Shown piece after piece: positions 12,501-21,500 of a stretch of DNA of 64,000 nt; within the stretch, counting starts at the first letter, position 1; each line of letters begins with the position of its first letter. Origin of the DNA: Liolophura sinensis (Eukaryota; Mollusca; Polyplacophora; Chitonida; Chitonidae); NCBI RefSeq assembly GCF_032854445.1, contig NC_088305.1, forward strand, positions 7,879,606-7,943,605, given 5' to 3'. The notes under the pieces were generated by a model. It searched no databases and was not told where the DNA came from. It saw only the letters and a program-made list of their open reading frames with translations. Both the position numbers and the translations under genes were made by a program.

Positions 12501-15500
12501 GAGTATGGCATTTAACAACAGTCAAATCAATACTGTATTCCATTTGAAGTGAAATGCTCTTTTAAAAGCACATACTTCTGACACGGACACTTAAATTTTT
12601 CAGATAACAATTTAATCAAACTTCACAAAAAAAAATCTACATGTGACCTTGCAAAGTGGCTGAATCAGTCAGAATCAAAGCTAAATGCGTGACTTGATAA
12701 AAGCTACGTGTAAACTTGAACTGAAATACACTGAATAAGTATTAATACAAGTGAAAGTCACCCCACCATTTCTGTGGCAGATGTGTGCGACAAGACAATG
12801 TGTCCACCTCTGTCTGAGCCACCCAAGAAGCTTGGCGAGCAGCACATCCTAGTGAAGACCTCTGATGGTTGCTGTGATATTTATAAGGTGGTGTGTAACT
12901 GTTCAGGACTAACCTGTCAATACCCAATGAAACCAAAGAATGTGTCCACTAAGGAGTGCTGCCCTCGCTGCTGTAAGTTATAACCCTGTGCTGATTATTG
13001 TAATTAGTGATGGAAGAGAACGAAAACGTGACCTTGAAAAATCCAGTGACATTTATGTGACAACTAGAGTCAAAATGGAGTACTTTTTCCTCACATTATG
13101 GCAACCCAGGTCCAAGCTGGACTGACCTTTGGTCTCTTATAATACATGAGTACTACGTTACCAGTTTGCTCACAAATCTTTGTTGTAAAGGCAGGAATGA
13201 ACAATAGATTGCACAGCTTGGACCTCAATTACATCAGGCAGGAAAAATCTCCCATTATGTCATAATGACACAACATTGAGGTTTATTCATGCTCCTCATA
13301 TACGTATTTTAAAACCTACAGAGCAGCCCTGAAGCTGTGTTTCTACCACTGTGATGCTGTTGCTCTAAATCTTTTAAAATGTTTGAGGCTTAAAAATATT
13401 GGCTAATTCATCATTGATTTAGATTGTACTTGTAAACTTGACCATGTTACAGCAAAATGTGACGTCGATTAAACATGTTTACAACAATATACGATGTAGA
13501 TGAGTTTTAATGGAGAAAAAAAGATCAATTATTCTGATAATGAGAGTCCACTGCCCACTTTAAATAGTCCATGTAGCTGTACCTCTCCCGTGACCGGTAG
13601 CAATGTAATACTTGTCATACTGGTGAAGGTATTAGATCTAGTCTGTTAGCCATTGAAAGCTCTGAATCCTGTATGTCACTGCTTTGGTTGTGCATGTTCA
13701 GTCACACAGTGACCTCTGGTGGCTAGGCGTGGATAGAAGAGTGTGGTGAACTTCATAGAATACTAAGATGTATTCAAGCTGAAGACTACAGGATTACCTC
13801 CAGGCGCTGAAGAGTTACATATCACGTTTATTATTGCACACCCCAGTGCCATGACATCAAAAAGAAATATTTTGTTTTATGACGTTCCAATCTAAGCTTA
13901 GCGGAATGATGTCATAATACAAGTTCAGTCAGCTTTAACATTTCGTGCGTCACGCACCAAAATACGACGTCATACAAGACATTTATAGCTGACAACCTAC
14001 AGCTATAAACATGGCTTAATCTTAATCTGGTTCAAATACACGAAATCACGATATTGTCAAAATGGAAATAATGAAATAGAATTAATCTCATGGGTCATCG
14101 TTTTCACCTCTCGCTGGAGAAAGATTTATGATATTCAACCTTCACAGTGCAATATCCTTTGTTCATAAAAAAAACGTAGAAATAATCCTATGTACCACTG
14201 ATATAAAACTAACTTTGAAAATTCGTGTTTTTTTGAGAGACAGCATCATTTGAGAGTTTTCTTCTTGTCTTTGGCCAAACAGAGGCATGGTGTCACTTCT
14301 GCTGTCTTGATTTTGTATGTTTAGTATGAGAAGACACTTGAGGTGTCATATTGTCATCATATCACCAATTATGTGTTGAGCTTTATGGATGATAAAGATG
14401 ACATATAATTTTGCACGTTTCAGCTTGCCCATCAGTCTGCCCACCACCAACTGACATAACCTGCCGTTCGGTAAATTTTCATTTTTTAAATTTTCAGATT
14501 TTTTTTTTGTATGTTTATTGTCCTATAGTGGGTGACTTATTCTCCCTTAATTTTATAATGGTGGCATAAAGTAGTTTCACATCACATCAGCAGGAAACAT
14601 GTAAATGTATAAAGTGGTTTCACATCACATCTGCAGGAAACATGTAAATGTATAAAGTAGTTTCACATCACATCTGCAGGAAACATGTAAATGTATAAAG
14701 TAGTTTCACATCACATCAGCAGGAAACATGTAAATGTATAAAGTGGTTTCACATCTCATCTGCAGGAAACATGTAAATGTATAAAGTAGTTTCACATCAC
14801 ATCAGCAGGAAACATGTAAATGTATAAAGTGGTTTCACATCTCATCTGCAGGAAACATGTAAATGTATAAAGTAGTTTCATATCACATCTGCAGGAAACA
14901 TGTAAATGTATAAAGTGGTTTCACATCACATCAGCATGAAACATGTAAATGTATAAAGTGGTTTCACATCACATCTGCAGGAAACATGTAAATGTATAAA
15001 GTGGTTTCACATCACATCTGCAGGAAACATGTAAATGTATAAAGTGGTTTCACATCACATCAGCAGGAAACATATAAATGTATAAAGTGATTTCACACCA
15101 CATCTGCAGGAAACATGTAAATGTATAAAGTGATTTCACATCACATCTGCAGGAAACATGTAAATGTATAAAGTGGTTTCACATCACATCAGCAGGAAAC
15201 ATGTAAATGTATAAAGTGATTTCACATCACATCAGCAGGAAACATGTAAATGTATAAAGTGGTTTCACATCACATCTGCAGGAAACATGTAAATGTATAT
15301 AGTGTATTATGTTTAAATATGGTTTTAAGTATTGTTTTCGATTTGTCTGTAATGGGAAAAAGACATTCTGGAAATTTTTTTGTACTTACTTGGGACAACC
15401 TCTTGAAATGAATTAATGATTATGGCAAATGGTCACAGGTAACCGGTGAAATCCAGCATCTTGTCACTTTACATTTTTTCTTTTAGTTTAATGGGGTTTT

Positions 15501-18500
15501 ATTCTGTTCAAATAAATGCTTCAAAAGGTAGCAATATACATGCCCCTAGTACAATGGCTTAGGTCCAGAAAAAAATACAGTGATATTAATTGCAGTTCCT
15601 GTCGCTGATTTAGAAACCCACAAAAGGTGGTGTGGTCATCATTTTTGTGATAATGATGCATGTTTCTGGCCTATTTGCAGGGTTCTACCAGGGTGACTGT
15701 CATCTCTGTATGTAACTGTAAATCTTACGCCTGTGGTAAGGAAACTTCAGCAAATTATAGAGTATGGCATTAAGCGTCAACCATGTAAATAAATAAAATA
15801 ACTGGCTGGGGTCATGTCAGTATAGTGTGACGCCTCAGGGTCATGCCAGTATGGTGTGACTGGGCAGGGTGACGTCAGTATGGTGTGACTGGGCAGGGTG
15901 ATGTCAGTATAGTGTGACTCTTCAGGGTCATGTCAGTATAGTGTGACTGCGCAGGGTCATGCCAGTATAGTGTGGCTGTGCAGGGTGATGTCGATATGGT
16001 GTGACTGCACAGGGTGATGTCAGTATAGTGTGACTGTTCAGGGTCATGTCGGTATAGTGTGATGCCTCAGGGTCATGCCAGTATAGTGTGACTGTGCAAG
16101 GTGATGTCAGTATAGTGTGACTCTTCAGGGTCATGTCAGTATAGTGTGATGCCTCAGGGTCATGCCAGTATAGTGTGACTGTGCAGGGTGATGTCAGTAT
16201 GGTGTGACTGTGCAGGGTGATGTCAATATGGTGTGACTGTGCAAGGTGATGTCAGTACGGTGTGACTGTGCAGGGTGATGTCAGTATGGTGTGACTGTGC
16301 AAGGTGATGTCAGTATGGTGTGACTGTGCAGGTTGATGTCAATATGGTGTGACTGTGCAGGGTGATGTCAGTATGGTGTGACTGTGCAGGGTGATGTCAG
16401 TATGGTGTGACTGTGCAGGGTGATGTCAGTATGGTGTGACTGTGCAGGGTGATGTCAGTACGGTGTGACTGTGCAGGGTGATGTCAGTATGGTGTGACTG
16501 TGCAGGTTGATGTCAGTATGGTGTGACTGTGCAGGTTGATGTCAGTATGGTGTGACTGTGTGGGGTCATGCCAGTATAGTGTGATTGGGTAGCACTGAGT
16601 AGTGGCCTTGGTGAGCTGATACCACTGTAATGTGACTGAGATAGGTGATGGCTGGGTGGAGTATAATGTGGGTGTGGCAGTGCCAGTAGTGTGACTTGGA
16701 AGTGTTCTGGCTTGGTGGAGTGATGCCAATAAACTTCCTGGTTGCTCTGATTGATGTTCTAGTGTGACAGCAGGGCAGCAGTTTGGGCGGCTCCTAAACC
16801 CAGTTGCCAGATCGCTATCGTTTTAGTGATAAAATGTTCAGCACTGTATAATAAAATACAGCCATCGATAACTTGGCTGACTAAGATACATGTATCTCTT
16901 AAAACAAGCAATTAAATATGAAAATTAAAAGTGAGGTCATCATGTGTAACAACATTGTTGATGTATTTTCTACCCTTTACTCTATTTCTCACAGTGGATA
17001 ATACTACAGCCCCCACCACCTCTGCCGCAACCACCATCTCTGTTGGCACAACGCCTCATGTGACACCCCCACCGCCGTGTTCCCGCACTCTACCTAACGG
17101 GACGAGTCACACCTATCAGGTATGTGAGTGGCAGGCACAGCTACATACTTAGTCTTCATGTAGCTCCCATGGAGCTTGCCTCTTCTGTAAATATACAAGT
17201 ACCTGATTCTGGTTGTAACCCAAGCTGAGCTCTCTGGACTGATGTTTTCAATGATATGTCAGCACTGCCACAGACCTACTGCATGGGGGGATACACTGGC
17301 GGCTGGACAGTTTGACTGAAATAAGTGTTAAATCCCATAGCCAAACAGGTTGCAGTGCACAATGCGGCTGAAACATTAGTGTGGTGCAATTGAGCGGTCA
17401 ACAGTGCTCTCTGGTCAGACCTGTCAGGTGTCAGTAGGATGTAATTGAGCCGTCAACAGTGCTCTCTGGTCAGGCCCATCACAGGTCAGCATGGTGTAAT
17501 TGAGCTGTCAACAGTGCTCTGTGGTCAGACCTGTCACAGGTCAGTGTGGTGTAATTGAGCGGTCAACAGTGGTCTGTGATCAGGCCTGTCACAGGTCAGT
17601 GTGGTGTAATTGAGCTGTCAACAGTGCTCTGTGGTCAGACCTGTCACAGGTCAGTAGGATGTAATTGAGCCGTCAACAGTGCTCTCTGGTCAGGCCCATC
17701 ACAGGTCAGCATGGTGTAATTGAGCTGTCAACAGTGCTCTGTGGTCAGGCCTGTAACTTGTCAGTGTGGTGTAATTGAGCTATCAACAGTGGTCTGTGAT
17801 CAGGCCTGTCACAGGTCAGTGTGGTGTAATTGAGCTGTCAACAGTGCTCTGTGGTCAGGCCTGTAACTTGTCAGTATGGTGTAATTGAGCTATCAACAGT
17901 GGTCTGTGATCAGGCCTGTCACAGGTCAGTATGGTGTAATTGAGCTGTCAACAGTGCTCTGTGGTCAGACCTGTCACAGGTCAGTATGGTGTAATTGAGC
18001 GGTCAACAGTGGTCTGTGATCAGGCCTGTCACAGGTCAGTGTGGTGTAATTGAGCTGTCAACAGTGCTCTGTGGTCAGGCCTGTAACTTGTCAGTGTGGT
18101 GTAATTGAGCTGTCAACAGTGCTCTGTGGTCAGACCTGTCACAGGTCAGTATGGTGTAAATGGCCTGTCACGTGTCAGTATGGTGTAATTGAGCTGTCAA
18201 TCATGTCTTCTGGTATAGCCTGCCATGAAGTTTGCTGGAGGTTTGCTCTCCACCAACATGACGTGCCATACATGGAAAGGTTTGCCGGTATAACTTGCCA
18301 GGGGTCAGTGGTTTATCACAAGCACTCAACTTTCCTCCACCCATAAGTTACCGGCCACCATCATATAACTGAAAAGACTTCTTTGTAACTGAGATGATGT
18401 TTAATGTTAGTAATTAAGACACAAACTTTGTTTTGTTTCCATCGCTGTGAGTTCAAGTCCAGCTCATGCTGGCTTCCTCTCCAGCCGTACATGGGAAGGT

Positions 18501-21500
18501 CTGCCAGCAGTCTGTGGATGGTTTTGGGTTACCCGCGGCTCTGCCCGTATTGCTCCCTCTATAATGTTGGCCGCTGTCATATTTGTGAAATATTGGGTGT
18601 GTGGTGCAAAACACCAATCAAATAAATAAATAAATTGTTTTGTTTCCAGCCCGGTCAGAAGTGGAACGAAACCTTGTGTAGATCTTGTAAGTGTGAAGAT
18701 GACATGAAATCCAGTGGGGGAGTGACCTGTATGGAAAAGCAATGTGAAAAGTGTAAACTGGTAAGACATGAGTGTGGTGGTATCAAAACCAAATGGAAGC
18801 CAACATTACAATGTACATGTAGTTTATATCTTTAAATCTCCCCCAAATGATTCAGTTGATAATGATCACGTTGGTAATGAACCTGTTTATGATGAGTCAG
18901 TTTTCATGAGCCTGTTGATAATGAACATTTTGATAATGAACATTTTGATAATGTTGATAATGAACATTTTGATAATGACTGTGTTTCATATTCCTCTTGT
19001 TAATGTTCCTGTTGATAATGCCCACCTTGATAATGTCCACCTTGATAATGAACCTGTTGGTAATGACATTGTTGATAATGACCCTCTTGATAATGACATG
19101 GTTGATAATGACTCTCTCGATAATGACCATCTTGATAATGACATGGTTGATAATGCCTAATGTATAATGACCTTGTTAATAATGTCCTTGTTGGTAACGC
19201 CCCTGTTGGTAATGTCCCTGTTGGTAATGTCCCTGTTGGTAATCACTCTTTTGCTCTAGTACATTTGATTAGAAATCTTTTAACAGGCTTTGGCCTTTCT
19301 TAAGGGCTGAGTAGTTATTATGTTTGACCTATTTGTTTGTAAACAGGGAGAGAAGGAAGTGAAAATTCCTGGTCAGTGTTGTCCAGTTTGTCTTCCGTAT
19401 GCATGTGTTGTGGATGGCAAAGTTTATACGGTAATTTCAAACCACCAGATCGCTGCGAGTTCAAGTCCAGCTGATTCTGGCTTTTTATACAGTTATATGT
19501 GAAAAGGTCTGGCAGCAACATGTGGATGGTCATGGATTTCCACTAGGCTCTGCCCAGTTGCTTAGCCATTGTATAAGTGACATTCTTGAGTACGGTGTAA
19601 AACACCAATCAAATCAAATTTAAATCAACAATCACCTAGCCTCCAGTAATAAAAATAATGCACCATCTGAAAGCCACAAGCCACCAATGAACAAAAGGCT
19701 GCACTAACCACTTTGTGGACTAGTATCATATAATTATAACAATATGTTTTTTTTTTACCACTTCGTCTAAAGATGTGTTTTAAAAACTGTCAGGCTTACA
19801 GTTTGCAAAGGGTAGTGGTTTCAGCTAGCCTCTGCTTGATTTGTCTTCCACCAGTAAGGTGTACATATGCAGTTCATCGGTAACTTCCCAAAGGTTGGTG
19901 GTTTACCCTGGGCACTAAAGTTTACATTTCAATACATTTAAATACTGAATGTATACATACGCTTATTACATCTTTTTACAATAAATATGACATTTAACAG
20001 CAAACAGATGAATTAAAATGTAAGCTAGTCCATCAATACTGTTTCCTGTAACTGTTGTTTCTTGTAGCCATTGTTTGTACGGCTGTATGGTTTGATTCTC
20101 TTCATTAGGCTGGGAAAGTCATCCCCTCAGCTTCACCTGAAGACAAGTGCTTAACCACGACTTGTGAACACAGGCCAAGTGACCGCGCTTACTACATCCG
20201 CAAGTCCTGGGTGTCCTGTCCTGTCGACCTTCCCTTCTGTAAAGAGGTGAGATCTTAGTATACAGGTTTTAGACGAGGACACCTCCAAAACACTCAGAGC
20301 ATACCAAGGTTAAATTGATTTCCAAGTGTAATCAAGCCTGTAGTTTTTGTACAGTTTATAAACATTCTTGATTATGTAATTCTGTTGTGACCATTCGTTA
20401 AACTCTCGCTCCCTCGGTCACTGCAGCGGATGGGCTTCGGACTGATAAGGTTGCATGTTCATATCCAGCTGATGTGCGACCGTCTGGTCGAGACTTTTTT
20501 CTCTACCTGGCAAAGAAGCAGCATTTTCCCCACCCACATAAATTGGTTGTGTCGTAAATGCAATGTAAAAATCCATATCAAATGAATATCTGAAGCATCC
20601 ATGATTACTTTCTCTTCCAGGGCCAAAGAGATCGAGATATAACTGGTTGTTGCCCGCTTTGTCTAAACAGTAGTAAGTTTCATTGTTTTGAAGAACAAGC
20701 ACATTGTAAAATTTTACTTATATGCCTGCTGTGATTTGAAAACATTTACCAGAGTTAGGAAGGTTTTCTCCTGGTTCGCAGATTTTCACCCGTAAACCTG
20801 ACCGCTCTAGAACAAAGCCTGTTAAACATGTTCCCTTTGCTACTCCAACAAACAAATGTTTTTCAAAGAAACTACGTGTAATGGCAACCACTTTGGCTAT
20901 GTATCCCATTTTTAAGAAAAATTACATTTATTATAAGATATTGTGAAACCATCACACTGTTTCACACCATGTCCAATTGTATCAGCAGGCATAAATGACT
21001 TTGACTGTCCTTAGTTTTGCATTACCGGGTAACTAATGGGTCATGGGTTGACCAGGGCTCTGCTCGGTTTCCTTCCACTACATTGCTGGTCGCGGTGGTA
21101 TATATCAGATATTCTCCAGTACGGCATAAAACACCAATGAAATAAATAAATCATTCCGCACGAACAAGCCAAATTCGGGTGGTTCATGGCGTATATTTGT
21201 TTACATACAAACAATAGCTGCAACGACAATGTGATAGTTGGCAAGAGGTGACTCCATTCATTGAAGACCGTGTGGGTTGTCCATGTTTACATTTAATTTC
21301 TTTATTTTTCAGCCGAAAGCACGTGTGCCACGTGTGATGTGAAACTCGTCTATGGCATTCCTTCCAAATCCATTGGCTTCTTCAAGGTCCAGGACAACGG
21401 CGTGGTCTGTAAAAATACCGAAATCATTCCGGACTTGAGTGAATGCAGTGGGTACTGTGGCTCATCGGCCAAATACAAGGACTTGCTGTCTGGTCTGCAG

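Noticed and set aside
13700-13730. A CTCF-like motif (CCACCAGAGGTCAC on the - strand)
   Set aside because: It is one short match with at least one mismatch to the core consensus, and chance matches are common in 64 kb.
18768-19160. A 130-codon Asn/Asp-rich frame
   Set aside because: It is the 15-bp minisatellite in an intron between two well-supported exons.
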